A stretch of DNA of 64,000 nucleotides from positions 1 through 64,000 of the forward strand of contig NZ_FMUS01000008.1 of assembly GCF_900101495.1 (NCBI RefSeq). The letters are read 5' to 3'. Below are positions 56,268 to 64,000 of this stretch, piece after piece. Positions within the stretch are counted from its first letter, which is position 1. Every line of letters begins with the position of its first letter. Made by a program: the position numbers and the translations under genes. The stretch comes from Alkaliphilus peptidifermentans DSM 18978 (GTDB taxonomy: Bacteria > Bacillota > Clostridia > Peptostreptococcales > Natronincolaceae). The notes under the pieces are model-generated. The model ran no database searches. It was not told the origin of the DNA and saw nothing but the letters and a program-made list of their open reading frames with translations.

Positions 56268-57014
56268 TTATATTTCTTTATACATGTTTAAAAACCACGT
56301 ATGTATACTTATTTCTTTAATACCAGCTCCACAATATTCGCAATATTTCTTTCCTAAGCCTTTAACAGGACCGCCGCAGCTGGGACAAGTAAGTCCAAGG
56401 GCTGTAGTAGTTTGTCCTGCCTCCTTTACCTTTCCAATATCCTGTATATATACAAGATTCACATTATATTTTACCTGTATTTTTAAGTCTTTTCGTCCAC
56501 TTATAACTGTATCATTTTTAAGTCTATATTTGTAATATTCCATCGCCATTTGAAAAACGATAATACATTTTCCAGCTTCCTTTTCATATTTGTTGATTTC
56601 TGTCTGATGAATTATAACATCATCATACCTCTCTATAACATTTTGTGACTTTAGGTCGCGGATATAGGTTAATACTTGTTTTTTCAAATCTTCCGAGGCA
56701 TTTAAAACCAAGTCAATATCTTGATTTTCAATGGCATTAAATACAGATTTCATCATATTTTCTGTTCTCTGGGTAAATTCGAAGAGATTAAACTCTGGAA
56801 AGTCCTTAATAATTAATGGCAAGTAAACTTTAGTCATACTGGATACTGACTTAGGCGTGCTGGCCAATTGTTTCTCTTGAAGCTTCAAGCCAGTACTTAA
56901 TGAACCTATTCCAAAGAACATACGTAACCGCCTGCGGATCTTTCTACGTATTAAATAGCTTTTAACTATAACCCATAGGAAAATAATGATTAAAATAACC
57001 TCAAATGTACTCAT
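56268..57014 (-). CDS. Tim44-like domain protein with C-terminal zinc ribbon
   Basis: About 248 residues. One membrane helix (3-22), a basic stretch, a Tim44-like domain (about 55-195: MTKVYLPLIIKDFPEFN, NASEDLKKQVLTYI, VIIHQTEINKYEK) and a CPSCGGPV...CEYCGAGI ribbon. Such proteins may recruit partners to the membrane. AAGGAGGG is nine bases before ATG 57014 (a GTG at 57038 is rejected). First gene of the SPFH/zinc-ribbon/TPM operon. Confidence 0.8.
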   Translation of the reverse strand: MSTFEVILIIIFLWVIVKSYLIRRKIRRRLRMFFGIGSLSTGLKLQEKQLASTPKSVSSMTKVYLPLIIKDFPEFNLFEFTQRTENMMKSVFNAIENQDIDLVLNASEDLKKQVLTYIRDLKSQNVIERYDDVIIHQTEINKYEKEAGKCIIVFQMAMEYYKYRLKNDTVISGRKDLKIQVKYNVNLVYIQDIGKVKEAGQTTTALGLTCPSCGGPVKGLGKKYCEYCGAGIKEISIHTWFLNMYKEI

Positions 57015-57233
57015 AGTCTCTACCCTCCTTAGCCTCACCAGCTTAAGCTCTTCATTAAATATTAGTTATGTGATTTATTTTATGCTTAACGTTTTATTTT
57101 AAGTATATTTGATGGATATTTTAAAGACACTAAATATATATAATTTTACCAAATAAATCCCTTGCTTTCAATAAATTGCTAAAGTATTATTAAAATATTG
57201 AATGTTTATGACAAATAGTTCTATCTAGACATC

Positions 57234-57274
57234 AAAAAACTGATGAAAAACATCTTTATCAGTTTTGCTTTTTT
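57234..57274. terminator. Terminator-like hairpin
   Basis: AAAACTGAT / ATCAGTTTT (57236-57244, 57258-57266) with T-runs on both strands. Confidence 0.5.
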
Positions 57275-57406
57275 AGCCATAAATCGAATCCTACTGATGA
57301 TTTATTAATTTTGCATCCACCAAATTTACTTTACAGTTTAAATATGGGCTCGATGTAATTATTAATGGTATTGAAAGTATTTGTTATACCAAACCATTTA
57401 TGAAAC

Positions 57407-57446
57407 AAATAGGCTATATTACTGTTTTTCGTAATATAGCCTAAGT
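57407..57446 (-). terminator. Terminator of the amino-sugar operon
   Basis: 12-bp stem AGGCTATATTAC / GTAATATAGCCT (57411-57422, 57431-57442) after the kinase gene, 34 bases past its stop. Confidence 0.8.
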
Positions 57447-57479
57447 GATTTTCAGAATCCTCTTGTTTTAAAATACTAG

Positions 57480-58469
57480 TTAATATATATTCATGTGTTT
57501 TTCTATTCGCTGTAGTTTATTCAACTTTTCAGTAACAATTCTATTTTCTATGTGCCATAAAGCATATAATGAAGCTCCAGTTACTGGTCTTAGCTTTGCT
57601 TCTTGAATAAATAGTCTTTTGTCTAAATTAGTTAACAAATCTCTTAACGGTTCCATTAGATACTTTTTTGCTTCAAATACCCCACCTGAATAAGTAACAG
57701 GAATTAATGTCTCTTGATTAAAATATAGCATGTTTAATATAGCCTTTACCAACAGGCTGTATTCCGCTGCTGCTGCTTCAAAGGCTTCTTGCGCATATAT
57801 ATCTTTCTCTGCCCCTTTATATAAAAGCATTGATAATGAAGCCACTTTTTCTCGTTTCATTTCATACTTTTTACAGATGAAATCAATAATTTCAAAATCA
57901 GAATTCAGTGATAACTCTTCTTTGAATATACTATATAATGCTCCCTTAGTTAATCTACCATCTGCTTCTTTTGTAAAAATTTCGATAGCCTTTTTACCTA
58001 ACCAATAGGCTGAGCCCTCATCTCCACAGAAATCGCCCCATCCACCAGCTCTAGCAGTTTTTCCATGATGATCTTTACCAAAGGCAATTGAACCAGTTCC
58101 ACCCACAAGATGTATTCCTGCTTCTATGGCAGTGGATGCTGCCCATCCCACCTCTACATCATTGACGCAAATAAAGGGAGATGGAGCTAGGATATTTCTC
58201 ACTGAATTTCTTAAATATTCAGCATCCTCGTCAGATTCTCCGTACCCTGGAAGCCCTAAAACTGAAAAGCTTAACTCTTTTATTTGGATACCTGCCTGTT
58301 TACATACAGAAAGTATTCCTTCTTGTAGTATACTTTGAAAGTGATCCTTGGAGGTTTGCATGTAATGACATGAAACTGATTTATAATATCCAATTATTGT
58401 GTAATCTTCACTTATAATCATATAAGAGGTTTTACTTCCGCCTCCATCTATACCTAGATAGTACTTCAT
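57480..58469 (-). CDS. BadF/BadG-type ATPase, probable N-acetylglucosamine kinase
   Basis: 329 residues, ASKHA fold. GIDGGGSKTSYMI (phosphate 1) at 5-17, VGGTGSIAFG (adenosine/phosphate 2) near 120, GGWGDFCGDEGSAYWLG and YSGGVF near 275 match the NagK/BcrAD family. In this operon it most likely phosphorylates an amino sugar imported by the ABC system. Last gene of the operon; terminator follows. Confidence 0.88.
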   Translation of the reverse strand: MKYYLGIDGGGSKTSYMIISEDYTIIGYYKSVSCHYMQTSKDHFQSILQEGILSVCKQAGIQIKELSFSVLGLPGYGESDEDAEYLRNSVRNILAPSPFICVNDVEVGWAASTAIEAGIHLVGGTGSIAFGKDHHGKTARAGGWGDFCGDEGSAYWLGKKAIEIFTKEADGRLTKGALYSIFKEELSLNSDFEIIDFICKKYEMKREKVASLSMLLYKGAEKDIYAQEAFEAAAAEYSLLVKAILNMLYFNQETLIPVTYSGGVFEAKKYLMEPLRDLLTNLDKRLFIQEAKLRPVTGASLYALWHIENRIVTEKLNKLQRIEKHMNIY

Positions 58470-58510
58470 CTTTTGGCCTCCTAAACACTATTTACTGTTG
58501 CTTTTAATGT

Positions 58511-59773
58511 TTATCTAAGCTTGTTCATAAGTTCATCATTTAAATCCTTAAGTGCTATAGATTTGCCTGATAGTCTTGATTTTTCTGCAGCAAAGGACAT
58601 TAAATGACTCTCTACTGATTTATCTGCTGAGGTTAAAGCGCTTCCACTTCCATCTTTGATTAAGGAGACAAAATCATCCATCAGCCTATGATCTCCGCCA
58701 CCATGTCCTCCTGAAACAATGGTAGGCAGAATAATTTTCTTTTCTTGTGAACCAAATAATTGTATCTCTATTTCATTCCTACTGTCATCGGCTCTAATTT
58801 CGCCCCTAGTTCCCATAATTTTTATTGTTCTATGAACCTTATTAGTAAAGGCACTTAAATTAAAGGTGGCAGTAACACCATTATTAAAATTCATAATAGT
58901 CACCTGATGATCACAAACATCATTATCGCATTTATAAACACATCTTCCATATGGCCCTATTTCTAAAGCCTTAAGGATTGCTTCCTTACTTTGAATATCA
59001 CTGGCAACTGTAGAGGGCCATCTTCCAATGCTATTAAGATATTGCTTCTTTGCTGAATAAATACAACTTTCTTCTACAGAGCAATTAATACATCTTTCCC
59101 CGGAACTAGCTGGAGCATTGTCCCTGCTGAAATAGGATAATTCACCAAAGGAAGAAATAGACTTACAGCTATCACCAACGAGATATAAAATGATATCCAT
59201 ATCGTGGCATGATTTGGCTAAAATAATAGGACTGCTTTCCTTTGAGTTACGCCAATTTCCCCTTACAAAGCTATGGGCCATGTGGAAATATCCAATATTT
59301 TCATTATGCTGAATAGACATTACTTTACCAATTTCCCCAGCTTCAATAACTTCTTTGATCTTACTGAAAAATGCAGTGTATCTTAAAACATGACAAATCA
59401 TAAAAACCCTTTGCTTTTCTTTTGCCAACATCCCAAGCTCTACACATTCTAATGAATTATTAGACATAGGCTTTTCTAAAAGTACATGATAGCCAAGGTT
59501 TAAAGCTTTTTTAGTTGGTTCATAGTGCATATCATCTGGGGTAGCTATAATAACAGCATCACAAAATTTTTCCTCCTGTAACAGGTACTCCCATGATTCA
59601 TATATTTTATCGTTGTTGATATTATGCCTTTCAGCAAATTGTTTTCGTTTTATATCATTAGATTCTGCAACTGCTACAAATTCAATGTTTTGAGGAAATT
59701 GAGCAGCATATTCGCCATATACATCTTTTCCTCTTTGTCCTGCTCCAATTAAAGCAACTTTTATCTTATTCAT
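58511..59773 (-). CDS. Gfo/Idh/MocA family oxidoreductase
   Basis: 420 residues. GAGQRGKDV (NAD loop) at 10-18, EKPMSN catalytic Lys near 100, and a central insertion with CINCSVEESC and CVYKCDNDVCDH (about 230-305), a Cys-rich insert seen in one sugar-dehydrogenase subgroup. Oxidises or epimerises the imported sugar. 28 bases after the permease gene. Confidence 0.9.
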   Translation of the reverse strand: MNKIKVALIGAGQRGKDVYGEYAAQFPQNIEFVAVAESNDIKRKQFAERHNINNDKIYESWEYLLQEEKFCDAVIIATPDDMHYEPTKKALNLGYHVLLEKPMSNNSLECVELGMLAKEKQRVFMICHVLRYTAFFSKIKEVIEAGEIGKVMSIQHNENIGYFHMAHSFVRGNWRNSKESSPIILAKSCHDMDIILYLVGDSCKSISSFGELSYFSRDNAPASSGERCINCSVEESCIYSAKKQYLNSIGRWPSTVASDIQSKEAILKALEIGPYGRCVYKCDNDVCDHQVTIMNFNNGVTATFNLSAFTNKVHRTIKIMGTRGEIRADDSRNEIEIQLFGSQEKKIILPTIVSGGHGGGDHRLMDDFVSLIKDGSGSALTSADKSVESHLMSFAAEKSRLSGKSIALKDLNDELMNKLR

Positions 59774-59801
59774 TTAACAGCTCCTCCTTATGAAATTAAT
59801 G

Positions 59802-60635
59802 TTAACCCTTAGACCCAGTTGAAGCAATTCCTTCTATAAATTGCTTTTGGAATAATAAAAACACTACAATCATAGGCCATATTGCCAGTACAGCTCCTGC
59901 CATGCTCACTGGATAATTGGTATGATGCTGACCTGCTAAGGATGCCAAACCAGCAGACAGAGTCATTTTTTCTATAGATGTATTAACAATCAATGGCCAC
60001 ATCAATTGATTCCAGCTGGCCAAAATACATGTTATTGCCAAGGCTGTTAATCCTGGTTTTACTAGAGGGAGCATTATATTTTTATATATTTGGAAATGAT
60101 TACATCCATCCAATATAGCTGCCTCTTCTAATTCCTTTGGAATTTGCATAAAAAATTGTCTCATTAAAAATGTACCAAAGGCACTAAATAATCCCGGTAT
60201 AATTAAAGCTCTAAGGGTATTTAAGAGTTTAAATCTAGCCATAATCATAAACTGTGGCAGTAAAAAAGACTGAGATGGAATCATCAAAACTGACAGCATT
60301 ATTATAAAAATTGCCTTTTTACCTGGAAATTCTATTCTTGCAAAGGCGTAACCCGCCATAGAACAAAGTATTAATTGCCCTATCGTCCTCACTGCTGTAT
60401 ATACAATGGTATTATAATAAAACCTCAAGAAGGGTAATCGCTGCTGTACCTCTACATAATTTTTCCATTGTGGACTATCTGGAAGTATAACAGGTGGAAT
60501 CTGTGTCGATTCACCAAGGGTCTTCAAAGAGGTTAAAATCATCCATATGAAGGGTGTAATTGTTATAACTACCCCTGTAATTAGCACAAAATGTATCCAA
60601 AAATGATGATTTTTCTGTCTTTTTTTATATGACAT
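59802..60635 (-). CDS. Carbohydrate ABC transporter permease (MalG-like)
   Basis: 277 residues, six membrane helices. The EAA loop EEAAILDGCNHFQIYKNIMLPLVKPGL (about 168-194) contacts the ATPase; no ATPase gene is present, so a shared MsmX-like ATPase is expected. Part of the amino-sugar operon. Confidence 0.93.
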   Translation of the reverse strand: MSYKKRQKNHHFWIHFVLITGVVITITPFIWMILTSLKTLGESTQIPPVILPDSPQWKNYVEVQQRLPFLRFYYNTIVYTAVRTIGQLILCSMAGYAFARIEFPGKKAIFIIMLSVLMIPSQSFLLPQFMIMARFKLLNTLRALIIPGLFSAFGTFLMRQFFMQIPKELEEAAILDGCNHFQIYKNIMLPLVKPGLTALAITCILASWNQLMWPLIVNTSIEKMTLSAGLASLAGQHHTNYPVSMAGAVLAIWPMIVVFLLFQKQFIEGIASTGSKG

Positions 60636-60649
60636 GTGTACCCTCCATT

Positions 60650-61621
60650 CTACTCATAATGTACCCACTTCTTTTGAAGCGCCATCTGTACAACTGTAAA
60701 TATCAAAATAATAGCAAATATTAATACTGCTATGGCAGCAGCGTATCCTTTATCATGCCATTCAAATGCGTGCCTATAGAAAAGGTAAACTATGGTTTTT
60801 GTCTTATCAATAGCCATGCTTTCTTTACCAATCATCAAAAATATCAGTTCAAATGTCTGAAAGGCGTTGATTAGAGACATTACTACAACAAAAAATATAG
60901 TAGGGCTTAAAACTGGTAAAGTAATTGAAAAAAACTGTTTTACAGGGCCTGCACCATCTATTGAGGCGGCTTCATAGTAATTTTTAGAAATTCCTTGCAG
61001 CCCTGCCAGCAGAATGATCATATTAAAGCCTATTCCCATCCAAACAGATACTATAACCAGTGCAAACATTGCAAACCTTGGATCAGCTATCCATGCTGGT
61101 CCAGTTATGCCTATTAAACTAAGCAAATAATTAATTAATCCAATTCTTCCATTAAAAAGCCATCTCCAAACCATTGCTACTGCAGCTGGCATAGTTACAG
61201 CAGGAAGGAAGTATAAAGTTCTATAGATACCAATTCCTTTTATTTTTGAATTGAGTAACGTAGCAACTAAAATAGATATACCTACAGTCAAGGGGACAAC
61301 CAGCATAGTGTATTTAAATGTATTTATTAGTGTCTGATAAACCTCAGGATCACTTATCAGTCTTGAATAGTTGTCTAGGCCGATAAAGTTATATCTTCCA
61401 AATGCACCTAGATTAGTAAAGCTATAATAAAGGTTTTGGAAAAAGGCACCTATGTAGAAAACTCCTAACCCAGCAACAGTAGGGAAAATTAATAGGTATG
61501 CCCAAAAATAATTCTTTAATCTATTTTTACTAAAATTATTCCTTTTAAAATTTCCTATATAGTCTAATATTTTTAGTTTATTAATCTTCTCATTCGAATT
61601 AAGTTTTTTACCTGCTTCCAT
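60650..61621 (-). CDS. Sugar ABC transporter permease (MalF-like)
   Basis: 323 residues, six membrane helices after a basic N-terminus. The EAA loop YYEAASIDGAGPVKQFFSITLPVLSP lies near 216-241. Pairs with the second permease downstream (14 bases apart). Confidence 0.93.
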   Translation of the reverse strand: MEAGKKLNSNEKINKLKILDYIGNFKRNNFSKNRLKNYFWAYLLIFPTVAGLGVFYIGAFFQNLYYSFTNLGAFGRYNFIGLDNYSRLISDPEVYQTLINTFKYTMLVVPLTVGISILVATLLNSKIKGIGIYRTLYFLPAVTMPAAVAMVWRWLFNGRIGLINYLLSLIGITGPAWIADPRFAMFALVIVSVWMGIGFNMIILLAGLQGISKNYYEAASIDGAGPVKQFFSITLPVLSPTIFFVVVMSLINAFQTFELIFLMIGKESMAIDKTKTIVYLFYRHAFEWHDKGYAAAIAVLIFAIILIFTVVQMALQKKWVHYE

Positions 61622-61689
61622 AGATAACCCTCCTGCTTATTTTATATTGGTCATGGGCGACTTAAACTATAGTCGCCCATAACTATATA

Positions 61690-62967
61690 CTATCTTTCTT
61701 GTGAAAGTAATTTATCCATTTCTTGGGTTATCGTTTTGCATGCGTCTTCTACAGCTATCTCTCCTGACCAAACGTTTCTTAATGTATCCCTCTCCATCTC
61801 AGTCCATCTATTATCCCTTGAAGCTGGGTACATAACCGAATAATCTAATTGATCAACAAATGCGTTTAAGTTAATTTGCGGATATGAATTTATCCATATA
61901 TCCAAAGCATCAAAATGTGCTGGAATAACTACACCTGATCTTGCCCATATTTCATTTGCTTCTTTACTTCCTAAAAATTTAACTAGCTCCCAAGCAGCTT
62001 CTGGATGCTTTGTATTTGCATTAATTGCATTAGTTAATCCATGTATTATAGATGCTCTCTTATCAATCATAGGCATAATTACAAGGTCAATATTATCTTT
62101 TATGTTTTCGTTTTCCATAAATCTTTTAACATTCCATGATGCAGCATAAACCATTGCAACACTTCCTGATTCAAATAAGTCTATTACAGGAGTATCGACT
62201 AATTCTTCAATTGTTGGAGAAATTCCTTCTTCTATTAAGTCTCTCCAAAGCTGAATTCCTTTTATTCCACCTGGAGTATCATGTCCAGACTTTCCTCGAT
62301 CGGGTGAAATAACAAATCCACCGGATTGGTGTATGGTATTATATATACCTTGCTGTGTAGAGGTTTGAAGACTTGTTCCGTATATTCCCTTTTCCTTATC
62401 TGTCAGTTTTCTAGCAGCTTCCACCATATCATCCCATGTCCATTCATCTGTAGGATATGGAACTCCTGCATCATCGAAAATATTCTTATTATACCACAAT
62501 GCTGTTAAATCGAAGTCCTTAGGTATACCGTATAGGCTGTTTTCATAGGTATATAGCTCAATTAATCCCTTTGGATATTTAGTAAGATCTACATTATCGG
62601 TCTTGGCCTTTTCATGGATTGGCAGTAGCATTCCATTGGAAGCATATTTGATAAAGTTAGGTCCATTCATCCAAAACAAATCTGGCAACACTCCGCCTGT
62701 GGCTGCTGTTTCTAATTTTGTCCAATATTGACCGAATGGCGTTAATTGAACATCAACCTTTATATGAGGATTTGTTTTTTGAAATTCACTAATAATTTCT
62801 TGTAAAACTGGTTCCTGAAATGTATCCCATAGTGCAAAGGTTAAAGTAACTTCTTCTTTTTCATCTTTGGTATCGTTTGCTATAGGTTGCGTACTTTCTT
62901 TTCCACATCCAGTAATACTAAAAGCCATCATAACACATAAAGACATGATTAATATTTTTTTTAACAT
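61690..62967 (-). CDS. Sugar-binding lipoprotein of the ABC importer
   Basis: 425 residues. Lipoprotein signal with ITGC lipobox (Cys21). Family 1 solute-binding pattern: FALWDTFQEP, FWMNGPNF, YGIPKDFDLTALWYNKNIF, and WTWDDMVEAARKLT. Catches an extracellular sugar, likely an amino sugar given the neighbours. AGGGGG before ATG. Confidence 0.94.
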   Translation of the reverse strand: MLKKILIMSLCVMMAFSITGCGKESTQPIANDTKDEKEEVTLTFALWDTFQEPVLQEIISEFQKTNPHIKVDVQLTPFGQYWTKLETAATGGVLPDLFWMNGPNFIKYASNGMLLPIHEKAKTDNVDLTKYPKGLIELYTYENSLYGIPKDFDLTALWYNKNIFDDAGVPYPTDEWTWDDMVEAARKLTDKEKGIYGTSLQTSTQQGIYNTIHQSGGFVISPDRGKSGHDTPGGIKGIQLWRDLIEEGISPTIEELVDTPVIDLFESGSVAMVYAASWNVKRFMENENIKDNIDLVIMPMIDKRASIIHGLTNAINANTKHPEAAWELVKFLGSKEANEIWARSGVVIPAHFDALDIWINSYPQINLNAFVDQLDYSVMYPASRDNRWTEMERDTLRNVWSGEIAVEDACKTITQEMDKLLSQER

Positions 62968-62995
62968 TTTATAACCCCCTTAATAATCCTACTTT

Positions 62996-64000
62996 TTAAC
63001 TTACTGGTCTTAAATTGAATGGATATATAACCACACCCTTGACTACTCTATTTACCGTACCACTGGGGCAAGGATTGTCAGGTGTTATTCCTAATGTAAT
63101 CGCTTTTTGAAAAGCAAGCATCTGGGCAATTAAAACATTTGGAAATAATAGAATTACATCATCAATTTCTTTTTCTATTCCTTCACCTATAAAAATAGTT
63201 AAGTCTGCCAAAGACCTTACTTCCTCATCATCTATAGGAGTGAAGCAAATTAACTTCTGAGCTTTGTTTTCAGAAGCCATCTCCTTTAAAAGATCAAGCT
63301 CATACTGTCTTGTATATGCATCACTAGATATACAGAATACAACAACTGTTTCTTCATTTACTACAGATTTTGGTCCATGTCTAAAGCCTAAGGCGGAATT
63401 AGAATCAGTATTAACACTGCCGGCAGTTAACTCAAGCATTTTTAAAGATGCCTCTTGTGCCAAGCCCTTTAAGCATGAGGAGCCTAAATAAATGCCTCTG
63501 TTAAAGTTACTCTGGGCTAAATCTTTTATTGCCTCATTAATTGAATTGGTTTTCATCATTTTCTTGCCATGTGCGGCTATCTTTTCTACCAAACTCTTAT
63601 ATTCCTCTAGTTTCGGTTCGGAGAAAATCAGCAGAGATGAAAGTACCATTGTAGTGAAGCTTCCAGTCATGGCAAAACCTTTGTCATTTGAGTCTTCTGG
63701 CATTAGAACCAATAAAGCCTTTTGATTACCTCTAGTTTGTTTTGCAAGCTCTCCATTAGGGTTGCAGGTAATAACCAATTGATATAGATTCTTTACAATC
63801 TTTTCTGCCAGCTGTACGGTTGCAACACTTTCCGGACTATTTCCTGACCTTGCACAAGAAATAAGTAATGTTGGAATATCAGAGAATAAATAGTTGTCAG
63901 GGTTAGTAACCAGGTCAGTTGTTGCAATTGATTCTACATTACATCCCATCTTTCTTGATAAATAGGGTGTAACTGCATCTCCTACAAATGCTGAGCTGCC
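62996..64000 (-). CDS. AgaS-like SIS-domain sugar isomerase (5' end outside window)
   Basis: The frame is open to the right edge; at least 335 codons are seen. GSSAFVGDAVTPYL and ISCARSGNSPESV near the start, and GSSCLKGLAQEASLKMLELTAG with GFRHGPKSVV form two SIS domains with the Glu/His residues of amino-sugar deaminases/isomerases (AgaS). Converts an amino sugar phosphate to a ketose phosphate. Start codon lies beyond 64000. First visible gene of the operon. Confidence 0.9.
   Translation of the reverse strand, partial: GSSAFVGDAVTPYLSRKMGCNVESIATTDLVTNPDNYLFSDIPTLLISCARSGNSPESVATVQLAEKIVKNLYQLVITCNPNGELAKQTRGNQKALLVLMPEDSNDKGFAMTGSFTTMVLSSLLIFSEPKLEEYKSLVEKIAAHGKKMMKTNSINEAIKDLAQSNFNRGIYLGSSCLKGLAQEASLKMLELTAGSVNTDSNSALGFRHGPKSVVNEETVVVFCISSDAYTRQYELDLLKEMASENKAQKLICFTPIDDEEVRSLADLTIFIGEGIEKEIDDVILLFPNVLIAQMLAFQKAITLGITPDNPCPSGTVNRVVKGVVIYPFNLRPVS

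Larger units (their letters stand above)
57015..57479. other. Intergenic region with two terminators, no gene seen
   Basis: 465 AT-rich bases. Besides the hairpins at 57234-57274 and 57407-57446 I see no ORF with a ribosome site and no riboswitch. Confidence 0.5.

Noticed and set aside
1-64000. CRISPR arrays, insertion sequences, prophage, tRNA or rRNA genes
   Set aside because: None seen by eye: no spaced direct repeats, no transposase or integrase frames, no tRNA-like cloverleaf.

Overview
The window is an AT-rich chromosomal segment from an anaerobic, low-GC, sporulation-type Firmicute. The genes look most like Clostridia of the Alkaliphilus/Natronincola kind, but that placement is inference from gene content: T-box and TPP leaders, a UGA-containing selenoprotein frame, a sigma-54 regulated dihydroxyacetone kinase operon with its own HPr and enzyme I, and many short Rho-independent terminators. 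I see no rRNA, tRNA, CRISPR array, insertion sequence or phage module.

Layout. 1-5.3 kb: the N-terminal 758 residues of a large secreted DUF4347 protein (minus strand, runs off the left edge), a divergent polyprenyl-synthetase-fold protein and a DEAD-box RNA helicase. 5.5-10.3 kb: PlsY, kynureninase, a YciI protein, a permuted NlpC/P60 protein and a GNAT-nitrilase fusion. 10.4-13.4 kb: the thiamin salvage operon thiW-thiD-thiM-thiE behind a TPP riboswitch and terminator. 13.4-16.7 kb: exosortase K (XrtK) overlapping its likely sole substrate, an MSEP-CTERM/VIT-domain membrane protein. 16.9-24.3 kb: a DUF3298 protein, a stand-alone T-box controlled trpB, a hidden 83-codon selenoprotein gene with an in-frame UGA, and the large subunit of glutamate synthase.

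24.7-32.5 kb (plus strand): a one-span membrane protein with a lysozyme-like outer domain, then an HPr-PAS-PAS-AAA+-HTH sigma-54 activator whose HPr part is in another frame across a run of nine A, then paired palindromic sites, a sigma-54 promoter, and dhaK-dhaL-dhaM-ptsH-ptsI. Together these form a complete PTS-driven dihydroxyacetone phosphorylation unit with its probable own regulator.

32.5-48 kb: housekeeping and small accessory units: WYL regulator, exonuclease III, RidA, DUF2785, nitroreductase, metallo-hydrolase, a degenerate 2-hydroxyacid dehydrogenase homologue, an aminotransferase/EamA exporter pair opposite a MocR regulator, MFS transporter and ElaA-like acetyltransferase, and a TetR/RND exporter pair. 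47.7-53 kb: an unexplained strong hairpin, a hidden 58-residue protein, a CofE-like ligase, a two-component system, and a small membrane ORF with an apparent AUA start. 53-57 kb: a YdjG/YdjH/YdjI-like envelope-stress module (zinc ribbon, TPM, SPFH) with a Tim44-like partner but no PspA. 57.5-64 kb: an amino-sugar-type operon with AgaS-like isomerase (cut by the right edge), ABC importer, Gfo/Idh/MocA oxidoreductase and a BadF/NagK-type kinase.

The most notable items are the XrtK/MSEP pair in what appears to be a monoderm, the UGA selenoprotein, the HPr-containing activator with its poly-A frameshift, and the operator/sigma-54 architecture in front of dhaK.
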